From contig BGKB01000155.1 in assembly GCA_003116975.1 (NCBI GenBank), positions 62,001 to 126,000 of the forward strand: DNA of 64,000 nt, read 5' to 3'. Below the pieces are notes generated by a model. It did no database searches, was not told the DNA's origin, and was given only the letters and a program-made list of their open reading frames with translations. The position numbers were made by a program, and so were the translations under genes. This DNA comes from Aurantiochytrium sp. KH105. Its lineage: Eukaryota; Sar; Bigyra; Thraustochytrida; Thraustochytriidae. Position 1 is the first letter of the stretch. Every line of letters begins with the position of its first letter. Positions 29,927-41,991 of the stretch are shown piece after piece.

Positions 29927-30086
29927 GAAGGTCCTTCTTCTTCATAACATAAAGCTCACAGTGCAGCGAGGTTTTGGACACTCACACGAGGAGGCAAGAG
30001 GGGTAAACTCAGACAATGTACAAAAGATGTGTTCTTTGCTAAAGAATAAAAGAGTTTGGGACCTGTAGGAAAAGAAAGAGAGAAGC

Positions 30087-33000
30087 TCAGCGCGCACGCA
30101 GGGAACAAAAGACTTCATAAGGTGTTGATTTGCGTTTTTCCGCAAAGGCCTCAAGCTTGTCAAAAAACGCGCGGACCTCGCTAACTGCGGTCCGCGCCTG
30201 GTCAAGATCAGCATCGTCTGCAATCTTGACGCGAACCAGAGACCGCAGGTCATTGGCACTTGCAACCATCTGCCGCCGCGTCTCAAAATCCATCACTGAA
30301 TCAAGGGGAGAATCGCCGGTCACCGGCGTGTTCGCCCGTTGATCTGCAGCGGCCGTGTCCTCACTGTATGGCAAAAGCATGCGCGAGAGAGTACCACGAA
30401 GAACATTAAGCTCGTGCGCCTTGCGGTCGAGCTGGTCCAAGAATCGAAGACTCCGCTGAGCCGTGTTACGAATATTGGTGAAATCCTTGCTTGAGTCGAT
30501 TGGTTTGCGAAGCACGAAGACAAGCTCTGCCCAGCGCTTCTCAAGTTTCTTCTTTTCGCGTTTCTCGGCGCGCCTCGCTTCACGTGCTGTGGGAGACTCC
30601 TCGAGCTCGACGCTAGCCTCACCGGATGCCTCAAAGTCAAAAGCTTCGGACCCAAGTCCATGACCTGCACCGGAAGGCATCTCACCAGCGCCGCTCCCTC
30701 CTCCTCCTCCTCCTCCTCCTCCTCCACAACCACCACCACTATCACTCGGGCCTGGATGTTTTGCGTACTCGTTTGACGCGCCTGCACTCCGATCCAAGAG
30801 CGCCATCCCGTTTGCAATCTTGGAATTCAGTCTACTCAGGACATTCTTCGGATTTCCCGTTCTCTCTTCCGCGGAGGATTGTTGATTCGGAAAAGACGGC
30901 GGCGCGGGGGCGACGACGGCAGACTTGCTCTCAAAATCCTCCGTCTCGCGGCAAGAACCTGGACTCCGCAAGGTCCCCGTGCTCGCCGCACCGAGGCTCT
31001 GGGAAAGCTTGATTGGAGGCAAAGAAGGCAAACCGGATGAAGTGGACCGAACGGGACTACTGGGCGGGCGCTCAGGGAGATCGACTTCGTCAGATGAATC
31101 GACATGTTTGACGCCAAGACCCACGGCACTCCTAACAATCCCGCTCTCGTCTTCGTGCGAGTGAATCAGTGTTCTGTGTTGCCTCCTGCCATTGCGAGGG
31201 TGCGAGATGCGGTCACTCAGCTGGTGTTGCTGGTGCTGCTGCTGATGAGAATATTGCTGCACCTGGTGAGACTGCTTTGAAGGCATCTGCTGCTGGGTTC
31301 TGGAATGGTGCGCATCGTCGTTGTTGACTGCGGTGCCGAATCCAGGTTGCGATTCAGACTTGCTCACGCGCATCATCATCCTGTTTGGAGATATCGGGCC
31401 TTGTAAACGTCCTGAATTTGCGTCGGGAAGATACGCCTCGCTGCTATTCCCAATGTGCCCGCTGCTTGTAGTTGTCGTGGGCGCCGTGACGGATGTTTCC
31501 TGGGCCGCAGCCGAAGCCGCAGCATGTTGGCGGCTCAACCAAGTGTTGGTCTTCTTCAAACGAGCGCGTGCTTGCTGACTCCGCGTACCGTGCGAAACTC
31601 GCCCTCGCTGTTTCCCCGCGACGGAAGCATTGCCCCCACCTGAAACACTTGCATTCGATCCAAGCGAAGGCCCTGCCGGTGGCATACCACTGGCAAGCGG
31701 CTTGGTCTGATCCTCGGCGCCGCCTTCCGATGCAGGCATTGCACTTGTCGACGAGACCGAGTCCTTGGTGGGACCTGGACCACTGCTCGGGAGCATTGTT
31801 CCAGATGCACTTGCCGATGAGACGGGGGGCATTGATGCGGGCAAATCCGACGAGGCAGACGCTACAACGCCAGAAGAGGCTGCGCCGCTTGATGATGCAG
31901 CGGAATTTCTTGCTTTGCTCTTTCCACGTGTGGCTCGTTCCGCACGTTTTGTTAGGGCGCTCTGCCGTAGATATGGATGAGAGCGCTTGACGTGATAGGG
32001 TCCTGCTTGGTGACCCGCGAGCGCCGCCCGACGGCTTGACTTTGAACGTCTGTCGCGATCCAGACCCCCATTGAGGCCGACGCTTACCTTTGCCCGGCCA
32101 GGACGCCGAATTCCGCTCGGTGCCTGAGTTGTTGTTGCTGAAGTCGAAGATGAAGAAACCGCTTCTGGAACTTCGTTATTGCTCCGTGGCTTTGCCCTTG
32201 AAGAGATACTGCCTCCATCGCTAGCGCGGCTCTGGTGGCTGCGGGCACTCCCGAGCGATGAGACTCCGATGCGTGGAATATGGCCTCTGGGGTCGTCCGA
32301 AGCCGACGAGCGGTCCCGGGCGCTGTTTGCAGGCCCTGCAGCAGCGTAGGGGTTGCTAAGTTCGATTCGCTTGAGCTCCTCTTCAAGTCGGTGCAAGGGG
32401 AACATTTGGCGACCTGTCACCGGCGAGGGGAGGCCGTAAGCGGACACGCGAGCAAGTCCCGGTCCTGAGTTGTTTCCACGATCGAGGGCTCCCTCTGTGG
32501 GGCGAGGCACTGCGCTCTGCTCGCCGTGGATTGAGCGCTGCTGATATGGTTGCGCCTGGCGAGGCAAGTGTTGGCTCGCGTGGATATGGGAATGGTGAAG
32601 GTGTTGCTGGTGTAGATGCTGCTGACCACCCCCACGCTGTCGAAAGGATCCACTGGTGGGTCGCGAAACATTTCGCGGCGTAGGCGTTCCGGGCGCCATG
32701 GGCGCTCCCGTGGGCAGCGACTGAAGCATGTGCAAAGATTCGAGGTCGGAAAAGTGAACCTCCAAAGCGCCGTCAACGGTGGACTCTCCGACGCCGTTGT
32801 CTTCGAGAAGTTTGCGCTGCTCCTCAATGATATCATCACGTACCTGGAGCTGGTCCAGAAGTCGCTGAATAAGCATATCCTTGTATTGAACAGAGCAGCG
32901 ATGCAACATGCGACTACGCTCGAGCTCCATATTTTCCAGCTCGAGCATGCCGATGCGGTACTCGAGCTCCATGAGCTCGCGACGCTCCTCGCTCGTAATG

Positions 33001-36000
33001 CGCGTTTCCATTTGCGTGCGCAAGGCAGCAGAGGCCTTTTCGTTCTCGGCGAGACGCCGTTCGATATCCGCCTTGAGCTGGCTGTTTTTTTGGTTGGCAC
33101 GCTGAAGCTGTTGTGTCTCGATGCGCGCAGCACGTACGTTTGGCGGCTCGGTGACAATAGAGAGGTCTTGGAGGATCTTTTTCCGGACGCGTTTGCGTTT
33201 GCGAAGTCTACGTGACTCCCGTTTGCTCTCGTCCGCAGAGTCTTCGCCTTCATCATCAGCCTCGCTGTCCTGTCCGCCGCCACCGACTTCTTCTTGAGGG
33301 CCCAAAAGTTCTTCGTCTTCCTCTCGCGAATCGGCTGCGGCTAGAGCATCGCGGCGCTCTTGAATGGCAGCTTTGCGTTGAACGCTATCTTCCCACCGCT
33401 GGATGACCACACGATGCAGCTCCATTTCGGAGTTATTGGCGATGTTCTGGGCTTCAATCTCGATCAAAGAACGGCACAGCTGCATACGTTCCTTAAAATT
33501 CAGCACAAGCTGCTCGCGGAGGAACGTCATTTGCTGCTTCTCCACGGCCTTTCGTGCGCCAATATCTTTGCTGTTCAGATTTCCTCCCCGCATTTGATTC
33601 TGCTGCCATTGTTGTTGTTGTTGTTGTTTTTCCCCATGCATGGTGGTCATTCGCTGCGGCTGTGAGGGGATAGCTGGCTTTTTCAACTGGTTGCGTAACG
33701 AAGCAATTTCGTTCTTGAGCCGGCTGATGAGATTTACGTACTCAGTGACGTGGTAGTCGACGTTGAGCACATTTCGTTCCGCTTGTGTTTTGATGTTTTT
33801 GGCGCGATTTGCATATTTGAGTGTGTTGAGGGTCTCTTCAATCTGATTTTTGGCGGGCGAGACAGCAGCCACCATGACTGTGCGACAATTGCCGCCCAAA
33901 GAGTCTTTCAGAAGTCGAGTTAGCTTTGAGTCCCGGTATGGGACGAAAGCACCTTTGCCTCCCTCACGAAGTGCGTTAATACAATTTCCAAGAGCCAGAA
34001 GCGAGCGATTAATGTTTGCGCCCTCGAGCAGTCGCACCCCGCGATTCTGCGTGACTGAGGCGCGCTCGGAACCGGCCAAATCAATGAGCGAAAGCTTCCC
34101 AAGCGTGACGTTTGAGACCGCCACTGCATTCGCATTCAGTCCGTTGTCACGTCTCTCGACAGTAATTTGCAGCACAGCATGCGAACGGCTCGACGCTTGG
34201 TTCGCTGCAGTGCCTTCCGTCGTGCGACGCGCGTTTCCCTTGCGCAAAAGTGCCATAACATCTGCAGCAGATGTCGCCTCTACCTCGGAAAGACCCGTCA
34301 CCGTGGGGCCCTTGACGGGATCTTCGCGCAGGTCGAGATACTCCGAGGAGGGCGTGAGCAAGTCACGAATCATCTCGTTGTACACCTCGAGAAAAGAGCA
34401 CGTTACACGGTATGAGCGGCCCATTGGCCCAGTGCTCCCACTGGCCGGTGTCTCGCTCTTCTCCTCCTTGGATTCGACCGACTTGTCGACATCGCCCTCA
34501 TCCTCGGGGTCCTCGCTCTCGGGCGCCGTTTCTGGCGAGTCAGGCCGTTCTCGAGTTGAGCGAGAGCGAGCCGAGGTGTTTCCTGCCGTGTTTTCCTGTA
34601 CGTGCTGCGCGGCCGCGCGCTTGATGTTGGTTTCGATCTTGTTGAAGAGATCCTGGAGCGTCAAAAGCATAATGCCCGGCACGTTGGTTGGCCCTGATTT
34701 TGCAACATTCTCGCTCTCCCCTGCTGGCGCGGCGGCGGCTCCGCCAAGCATGGTATGCGTTTTACCCGCGCCTGTGGCCCCGTATGCAAACACGGTTGCA
34801 TTGTACCCGATGACGACACCATCAATGAGGAATCGAGTGGTGTGGTTGTACACGGTTTTCGTTGGCGTTTCCGGTCCAAAAGCAAAATCAAAAGCATATC
34901 GCTTCTCCTTTGAGCGGTGTTTGCGAAGGACATCTTGGCGCTGTCGCTTCTTGCCAGAGTCAGAACGGTCCATGACGACAATCATGCGATCGTCCACCAC
35001 CTTGACTACGTTACGCGTGGCGCCGCGCTCTTTGCTGTTCATTGGCCGGACACGAACAGCAACGAGAACGTTTGACTTCCCAGCCCACATTTCTTCGACT
35101 TGTTTCTCGGCAGTGTCTAGGTCCACGTCTTCCTCTTCACATGGCGTCAGCATTGCAGACGTCGGCCTGCGCAGCACTGCGGCTTGTCTTGCTTCACGGT
35201 CTTCGGGCCCAAGTCCTTCCTCCTCTTCTTCCTCCTCATCGTCGTCGTCGTCGTCATCGTCGTCGTCGTCGTCATCATCGTCATCGTCGTCATCATCTTC
35301 GACCTCATCATCCACTTCATCCTCGTCGTCATCATCGTCGTCGAGATCACCTGCCCTGCTCGTACTTGCTTCGGCTTCAGCTTCGGCTTCGACTTCGGCT
35401 TCGATCCCCGCTTTGGCTTCATCGTCGTCGTCGTGGTGGTCGTCGCCCTCGAATTGTGTAAGGCGATCGTCTACATCATCGTCGCGATCATCTCCCTCCG
35501 TAGCCGTCGAAGCGGCACATGAAAAAGTTTCGAGACGGTCTTGCTTTTGTTCCGCATCAAAAGGCCAAGAAGAATCAGCACCTTGGCCATCATCCTCCAA
35601 ACTCACCGTTCCAGGGCAGACATCGGCGCTTGCCACAGAGAGACCATCGTCCGTGTCAGGTTTGTGCGTGCCGTCGTCGCAGGTTGTAGGACGTTTTGCA
35701 GGGATGCGACCGCACCTCGCGGGGTGCGGGTGTTTTCGTGCAGGTTCTTCGCGACCCATTTCGTCTCCTTCGTGGCGATTTTCTGGGCCTTCAATTTTTT
35801 CGGGGCGTTTGCCTTCGACTGCATCACTATCGTTGTCGGCAACAAAGTCTTCACCTGTTTGTTGATCCGTCTCTTTGGACTCGGAGCGTTTGCTCTCGGA
35901 CTCTTTGGTCCACGCTCTGCCAGAAACTGGTCTGAGCGCCTTGGCCGGCTGCGGCATGCCATTTCCTAATCGTTTTCCCTTTGTTTTGGCAATCTTTTTC

Positions 36001-36269
36001 ACAGATGCCATCTTCCGGAGATCAATGGCTTTGCCGATGTTAGTCTCGCCGCTGCTCGCGTAGTCATCGAGGCAGTCATCAAGACGATCGTCGAGGCGAT
36101 CGTCATCAAGCGAGTTGCCGTTGTCAACATCATCGACAGCCGGCATTGCGCGCTCGTGTACGTCCCCACGCAAGTTTCCTTCGGCGCTGACCCTTCCGCG
36201 CTCGTTCTCGTCGGTCTCAAGGCCCACGCGCGCGTTGTTTGCCACCTCGGCGTGGTCCTCGCTCCCGTG

Positions 36270-36300
<31 letters not shown>

Positions 36301-36338
36301 TTGCCCTGAAAGAGCACCTCGCCCAGCCGCGCCAGCAT
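30087..36338 (-). CDS. Kinesin-8-type (KIF18/KIF19-like) motor protein, very large
   Basis: 2,083 residues, ATG at 36,338. Residues 1-420 are acidic, with a 40-residue Asp/Glu block encoded by CGT/CAT repeats (35,219-35,345). The motor spans about 421-858: NVLVAVRVRPMNSKERG, P-loop GATGAGKTHTM, switch I NQASSRSHA, switch II SLIDLAGSE, YLDLREDPVKGPTVTGLSEV and the end LKYANRAKNI. VFAYGATGAGKTHTMLGG and the YLDLREDP block are characteristic of kinesin-8, which walks to and depolymerises microtubule plus ends. A charged insertion of about 60 residues interrupts the motor before the SFLEVYNEMIRDLL strand. Coiled coils follow the motor (KKPAIPSQ... to about 1,250), then a Ser/Gln/His-rich disordered tail and a helical C-terminus. 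All ATPase motifs are intact. Confidence 0.94.
35219..35345. repeat. Asp/Glu-coding triplet repeat (GTC/CTC/ATC) in the kinesin-8 gene
   Basis: About 125 bases of near-perfect trinucleotide repeat, encoding on the minus strand a run dominated by aspartate and then glutamate upstream of the motor domain. Confidence 0.9.
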
Positions 36339-36933
36339 TGCTTCAGCACCGGACGCCGCTCTTCGCGGCGTCGCGTACCCGCGGTGTCGCCTCCGCTTCC
36401 TCCGAATTTGGGGGGAGCGGGTCCTCGCAGCGCGGTGCGCTCGGGGCCGTCTGTCTCGCCTCGCCTCGCCTCGCCTCGCCCGCCTCGTCCTCGCCGCTTA
36501 CCTGGCAGGTGCTCTCAAGCCGCGCATGGTCCACCTCGAGCGCTCTCGGTCGGGGGTGCATCGCAGAAGTTTCTATCGCATTTGGCTTGAAACTAACTGA
36601 TAAGTCGTGGGAACGAAGAGCAACGTTCGTTGTAGGATACACCCCGTGTGCGCCGCTCAACGAACACATCGCTGCGCCCCGTGGCCCACTCTCGATCTCG
36701 AGAAACGAAGAGGCCTGTCTGCCCGAGTTTTTACCTGGCGCACAGCCAGGAAGACGGCAAGACGGCCGGTCAGACGGACAGACGCCGCCGGTGTCAATCG
36801 TGTCCTGATCGGCATGGCGCGAGGCAGTCGCCGCAGACGAGAAGGTCGGTCGGTGCGAGGGCGGGTTCTTATCCTAGGAAAGAGGACGAATTTGCCACAA
36901 AGTGCTGCTGATCGCGAGAGGTCTCAAAAGTAG
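36339..36933. other. Intergenic: divergent promoter between kinesin-8 and RCC1-filamin genes
   Basis: About 600 bases. A CGCCT repeat (CTCGCCTCGCCTCGCC) lies at 36,459-36,485. No TATA box or gene seen. Confidence 0.55.
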
Positions 36934-39900
36934 ATGTCGTCGCACAGAAGCCCGGGCCTCGGCGCCGCCAAACGGCCGCGAAGTGCGCACATGACGACCA
37001 CGCGCACGATGCCGTCGACTCCTCTTCAAAATCTCAAGGGGCACAGTATAGAACCTGCACACGTATTAGCAGTTGCACGGTCGGCAGTGATCGCAACTGG
37101 AACGAGTCGGCAAACAAGCAGTCACCGCCATCCTGTTCATCCTGAATCGCCATCTCGAGCAGTCTTACGTCCACGAAGTGCGTTTCCAGGCAAGTCTTCC
37201 GCTTGCGAAAGAAGCGAAGCAAACGAAGCTTTTCTCTTTCGCCAGCGCATGAGCGCACACGCGTCAGCGACATCTGCGCATCGCAAATCAAAGGTCAGCA
37301 GGCCAGAGAGCGCGCCAATGAGGGACCGCAGGGCCTCGCAAAGCTCCTTTTTATCTCGAGGCCAGCAGTACGCGCGATCTCAGCATCGCGATGAAGAGAC
37401 CGCCGGCTCGAGACTCACGCAATATCTGGCAAGTTTAGAGCTCCGTGCAGTGGGCTCACCCTCCTCATCTCTGCGACCAGCGACAAGTTCCTCCTCTTCG
37501 AAAACGAGCAGCAATCCAGAGACTTCTTCTATTTCCCCAAAGATACCCTTGTATACTTGGGGATCAAACTATTACGGTCAATGCTCGGGAACTGCCGGCA
37601 AGGACGTGGCATCGCCTCATTCTTGCGATCATATTTTGGAGGACGCCGATGTTGGTGGAGCTGACATAAACGACTGCGTAGACCGCATTTACTGCAGCGA
37701 CAAATACACCGTTGCAGTTTGCGCGGGTGGTGGTAAGGTTGTTTGTTGGGGTAAACCGTTTGGCGTGCAGACTGACGGAACGGTGCTCAAGGTACCTTCT
37801 GCGCTTGTTATGGGAATCCCGAGGGTTACAGAACTTTCCTGTGGGCAAGATCACGCAGTAGCCTTACTCGAAGGGGGGCTACTTGTGGGGTGGGGATCTC
37901 AGGCTTCGGGTGCGCTCGGGCCATTGGACTCGCTTGCTCAGCCTTCGGGGCCTGCGATGGCCGTCCCGCTTCATCGTTTCATGGAAGTTGCTCCTCGCAT
38001 CGTGGGCGTACGTTGTGGAGCACGATTCACGCTGGTGCTCACAAACTATGGGGATATTTATGGGGCCGGCGACAATGAATTCGGCCAGCTTGGCGCAGGC
38101 AAGGCTTCGAAACCTACGTGCTTTACGCCTGTACGAATGGAACTTCCTACCTCCACTAGTCCTCCTCAAAAGGGCCCAACGATAAAGCAACTTGCGTGTG
38201 GAGACCGACATGCGCTCGTGCTGACACAAGATGGCCTCATCTGGGCCACCGGATTGTCAGGATGTAGATCCATTGCAGACGAAGAACGCGGAGAACTTCG
38301 AAATGTTTCGTCGCAGCCGCAGCCGATTGCGATCGAGGTCAAGACAAAAGTAGTGAGCATCGATGCTGCAGGACACTGGAGCTGCGCGACCCTTGGAGAT
38401 GGTGGTATCTTTGCCTGGGACGCAGCATGTAGCTCGCCAATACCACTTTGCACGATGCGAGACAAAGGAGCGAGCATGAGACAGGCCGTAATTACGTCAT
38501 CAGGGTCTGTCGTGGCCGTCTCGTATGCATGCAACGTTTATGAGTGGACAAATATCCGTGCCGCTCGTGAGCCTTTGGTACGTAGCCAATTCGCTTCGCA
38601 AGGTGTCAAAGTAAATTTTGTTGCAGCAGGAGGAGGGCATTTTGCTGCAGCACGACTTGAACATCCCGGTCTTCGAACTTTCCGTTTTGACCCTCGCCCC
38701 GTAGAAGCTACCGTACCATGTGCGCGAGCCAGTATCGTTTGGGGAGGTGGAATCTCAAAGGCAGTGGCGTCTCGTCGGGCAAGTGGTCAAAATGAATTTC
38801 AGATTCAGCTAAAGTCAAAGGAAGGGAAAATATTTGCGCCCCGCGCCGAAGCGGACGCGCCTGAAATCCATGCTGGGCTGTGGAAGGATGCAGCCTGCTC
38901 TCATCGCATCGCAGACGCTGATATTCGTGTTCGGCACATTGGTAAAGGTCGTTACATGGTGAGTTATGGCGCTACTCAAGCCGGTGAAATGTATATGTCG
39001 GTTCGTCTAGGGGGTGTTCACGTGGGCAAGAGCCCGTACAAGTTAACGAACTCGCCGGGGTCGCTTCACGTCGCGTCTTGCGTATGCTCTTTTGTTGACG
39101 CGCAACGAGCTGTTTGTATCGAGGAGCGGGATTGTTTTGGAAATCGAGTTCGGCGGCCCGAAACAGGCAGAGCTTGGACGGTTCAAGCCTATGATGCGGA
39201 CCGGGACACGATGCTTTGGAGAGGCTTGCCCGGAGCAAGAATTCCTCTTCTTCCAGGTCTCTCGCACATTGAGGTCTTGCACAATGACTCGCAGACAGTA
39301 CTACAGTGCCAAGGAGGAACGCTAAATCAGCACTCTGACAATTCCTCCTTTTGCAGTCAGTACCAGCCGACGCTGCAAGATCACATTCTATTGGAAGGTG
39401 GAGAAGCCGTGATCCGCTGGGTTCGCCCCCTCGAATGCAGAGGCGTGCTTCGCATTTCTTTTACCTTTCGAGACGGACAGCGTTCTATCGTTGAAGTTGC
39501 AGTGCGCGAAGGCATGGAACAAGCGCAATTCACAGTTCCCGCGATCTCTGGTGGCTTTGCTGTCTCCTGCGAGCTTTACACAATGATTCTTCAACGCGAG
39601 ACTGCGTTTCCTTTCATGAAGTCTGTGCCGATTGTCCGCATCTTGTCTCAAAGTGCGCAAAGCTTTGCGACCAAGCGATCTTTAGGAGCGAGCGAGCGTA
39701 TACGCTCTGGTTTTTTCTTTTGCAAAGAGTTGCAGACTGACCTGAGCAGTTCTGCAGGCAAGGGTGCGTCCGCGATCGAAGTTAATCCCGTTGCGGATAC
39801 ATACCTAAAGGCTATCGTCGAAGAATCAGATGCGCTGTGCAAACATCTTCCTCCTGCAGCCCATGTATTGCGAGCAAAAGCTCTTGCGGGGATCGTCGCC

Positions 39901-40209
39901 GACTGGTCGCAGGAATCGATTTCAGGGAAGCACACGACTGCGAAATCGCGCGACGTTTTGAAAGCAGGAAACGAATTATATCTGGGTAAAGTGTTGCAGG
40001 AGGCAATGCATGTTCTAAATCAAGGCGAACGAACGTGCCTTCGCGCCGTGCTTTTCAAGTATCTTTGCGATGAGAACAGTCTCACATGCGCCATGACTGC
40101 CGCGGGAGACTGTTGCATCGGACCAAGCGCAACGCGTTTCTCTCTTACTCGGCCCAGCCTCCGTCCACCTCATGTCCAAGACTTAGCACACCACAAACAG
40201 GAAAAGTAA
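36934..40209 (+). CDS. RCC1-repeat and filamin-domain protein
   Basis: 1,091 residues, ATG at 36,934. The first 200 residues are basic and Ser-rich, probably disordered. Residues about 204-560 form RCC1-type blades (IPLYTWGSNYYGQCS, VVCWGKPFG, LLVGWGSQASGALG, DIYGAGDNEFGQLGAG, LIWATG), predicted to make a beta-propeller. Residues about 620-720 are a filamin/ABP280 immunoglobulin-like repeat (IHAGLWKDAACSHRIADADI, HIGKGRYMVSYGATQAGEMY, VRLGGVHVGKSPYKL). The rest is unassigned with a helical end. RCC1 propellers can act as exchange factors or scaffolds and filamin repeats bind partners by strand addition; a cytoskeletal or signalling scaffold role is inference. No GTPase or kinase domain. Confidence 0.87.
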   Translation: MSSHRSPGLGAAKRPRSAHMTTTRTMPSTPLQNLKGHSIEPAHVLAVARSAVIATGTSRQTSSHRHPVHPESPSRAVLRPRSAFPGKSSACERSEANEAFLFRQRMSAHASATSAHRKSKVSRPESAPMRDRRASQSSFLSRGQQYARSQHRDEETAGSRLTQYLASLELRAVGSPSSSLRPATSSSSSKTSSNPETSSISPKIPLYTWGSNYYGQCSGTAGKDVASPHSCDHILEDADVGGADINDCVDRIYCSDKYTVAVCAGGGKVVCWGKPFGVQTDGTVLKVPSALVMGIPRVTELSCGQDHAVALLEGGLLVGWGSQASGALGPLDSLAQPSGPAMAVPLHRFMEVAPRIVGVRCGARFTLVLTNYGDIYGAGDNEFGQLGAGKASKPTCFTPVRMELPTSTSPPQKGPTIKQLACGDRHALVLTQDGLIWATGLSGCRSIADEERGELRNVSSQPQPIAIEVKTKVVSIDAAGHWSCATLGDGGIFAWDAACSSPIPLCTMRDKGASMRQAVITSSGSVVAVSYACNVYEWTNIRAAREPLVRSQFASQGVKVNFVAAGGGHFAAARLEHPGLRTFRFDPRPVEATVPCARASIVWGGGISKAVASRRASGQNEFQIQLKSKEGKIFAPRAEADAPEIHAGLWKDAACSHRIADADIRVRHIGKGRYMVSYGATQAGEMYMSVRLGGVHVGKSPYKLTNSPGSLHVASCVCSFVDAQRAVCIEERDCFGNRVRRPETGRAWTVQAYDADRDTMLWRGLPGARIPLLPGLSHIEVLHNDSQTVLQCQGGTLNQHSDNSSFCSQYQPTLQDHILLEGGEAVIRWVRPLECRGVLRISFTFRDGQRSIVEVAVREGMEQAQFTVPAISGGFAVSCELYTMILQRETAFPFMKSVPIVRILSQSAQSFATKRSLGASERIRSGFFFCKELQTDLSSSAGKGASAIEVNPVADTYLKAIVEESDALCKHLPPAAHVLRAKALAGIVADWSQESISGKHTTAKSRDVLKAGNELYLGKVLQEAMHVLNQGERTCLRAVLFKYLCDENSLTCAMTAAGDCCIGPSATRFSLTRPSLRPPHVQDLAHHKQEK

Positions 40210-40330
40210 GAAGAAGAAGAATTCATCAAGACAAAATGAACGTCGTAGTTACGACGTTGCGGAGCCAGCAAGGAAAAGAAACAAATCTCGTCCCGAACGT
40301 AAGTTGGAAAATGGTTAAATCAGTTTTTTT

Positions 40331-41230
40331 CTACTTCTTGTCATCATCGGCGCCCTCGCCATCTTCTAATGGAATGTCCTTGATGGACGATTCGTCATTG
40401 TCCAGATCGAGACCGAGAAGCTCGAGACGCTCCCGGCGACGGTCATCCTTGTTGAGCGCGATGCGCTTGCGCATCTTGCGGACAGATCCGTCCTTGACGG
40501 TGAACGAGGCGATGGACAAGTCGCGCACGTAATAGAGCTTGGAGCGGCGCACCCGCTTGCGCGCGCGATGCAGAAAGGCCTCTTCAACGACGCGAATCTC
40601 TTGAATGAGAGGCGAATACAGAGGCATGATAAACTCGACGGGAGTGCCACCAATGGTGCACAGGACGCGAAAGGATGTAGAGAGGCGGTTGCGGTGGATA
40701 CCCAGGACCATGCCACGCACGCGGGTCGAGCGCTCGCTCTGCGTGCTGACCTTGTACACGATTTCGATGGCATCACCAGACCTGAAGAAGGGCAAGTCGC
40801 GCTCCTTCTCGAGCTCGAGCATGCGCTCCGTGTTAAGTTGATGCAGAAGCGAGCCAGCCACCTTGTGCGGTGCCTTCTGCTTGACCCACGTGTACGGCTT
40901 TGTGGTGGGCGAGGCCGGCAAGTTACGCTCGTGCGCGAGCAGGGCAGGCGCTCCGACGCCTCCCGCAGGGCCGAACCTGTTGAGCACGGGCTTGCGCACC
41001 ACGAGGGGCGGCTTGTCCTGCTTCATGTAGGCGATCTCCTTTTTCCCGCTCCGCTGGAACTCCTTGCTCGTCGACAGCCACCGCGCGCGGGCGGCGCTGC
41101 TGCCGGCCAGCTGCTGCTGCTGCGTCGCGGCGGTCTGCGCCGCCACATCGCCGCCGAGGCCCCATCTCGCGCATCCCGCGCCGCGCCGCGGGCCCGCGCG
41201 GGCCCACGCGCTGCGCGCGGCCCCGAGCAT
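40331..41230 (-). CDS. MRPL19: Mitochondrial large-subunit ribosomal protein bL19m
   Basis: 299 residues from the ATG at 41,230. The first 60-70 residues are rich in Arg and Ala with no acidic residues (MLGAARSAWARAGPRRG), a typical mitochondrial presequence. The C-terminal half matches bL19: PFFRSGDAIEIVYKVS, RVRGMVLGIHRNRLSTSFRV, MPLYSPLIQEIRVVEEAF and RRSKLYYVRDL, the last being the family signature. The frame continues upstream without stop through GC-rich sequence; the chosen ATG is the one that gives a clean presequence. It converges on the RCC1-filamin gene with a 121-base gap. It acts at the intersubunit bridge region of the mitoribosome. Confidence 0.92.
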   Translation of the reverse strand: MLGAARSAWARAGPRRGAGCARWGLGGDVAAQTAATQQQQLAGSSAARARWLSTSKEFQRSGKKEIAYMKQDKPPLVVRKPVLNRFGPAGGVGAPALLAHERNLPASPTTKPYTWVKQKAPHKVAGSLLHQLNTERMLELEKERDLPFFRSGDAIEIVYKVSTQSERSTRVRGMVLGIHRNRLSTSFRVLCTIGGTPVEFIMPLYSPLIQEIRVVEEAFLHRARKRVRRSKLYYVRDLSIASFTVKDGSVRKMRKRIALNKDDRRRERLELLGLDLDNDESSIKDIPLEDGEGADDDKK

Positions 41231-41991
41231 GTTTCCTCCCCGCCTTGCGCCGCGCGCAAGCCCTCTCGCCGCGCGCTGTCGCCGCCGCGTCGCTTTCTTT
41301 GCTTTGCTCGCGTTGCTTGCGTTGCTTGCTCGATGGTCGCAGGCAGGATTGATGGAGTCTGCGCCGCCGGCCATTGTCCACTTGCGCGCCGCATTGTGCC
41401 CTTGCCGGCGGCATTGTTCACTTGAGAGCCGCCCTTGCAGACGCCGCCTTCCACTTGCAAGCCGCGCGCCGCGGCCCTCGGTCTCGTTCCTTCCCGTTCT
41501 TTGTGGGTAGAATGTAAGTAAGGGAGGCGAGTATGGGTTTTTGCATGAGGTGCAAGTCAACCTGAGCATGGAGGCTCGGAGTCAAGGTGGGTTGTAGGCC
41601 TACTTATGATTTCCAAGAAGTAGGCCTAGGTATGTTTTTTTTATTCCATCATCCAAATGTGTCGGGAAGGTGCATTGCGCTGGGTGAGCGCAGCTGCAGC
41701 TTGCAGTATGGCCCATCCATCGTACTCCATTAATCTTTTTTGGTATAAGCGATGACTCTTGGTCTCCCAAGACGACAGCCCTTTCCTTCCTCTTGCTCTC
41801 AGGGAACAAACACGAACTTTTTCTTATGAATTTTAGTGGCAGGGTTTCACCCAGTTACGACATTGGATTCGTGTCTCGCTCGCTCGCTCGCTCGTTCTCG
41901 GAATGAGTGAGACGTGCGACCTGGGATTACCCGAGTTAGACAGTCAAGGGAAGAAGGGCGATGGACGGAGACGCTTCATTCATTGACGGGC
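41231..41991. other. Intergenic between the bL19m and LIM genes
   Basis: About 760 bases without a supported gene; A/T-richer than its surroundings at 41,580-41,850. A CTCGCTCGCTCGCTCG tetranucleotide run lies at 41,876-41,895 and GTTTGTTTGTTTG lies inside the last LIM intron at 42,080-42,095. Confidence 0.55.

Noticed and set aside
33850-35865. 671-codon plus-strand frame opposite the kinesin-8 gene, rich in Ser
   Set aside because: It mirrors the Asp/Glu repeats and motor codons of the real minus-strand gene; no domain of its own.
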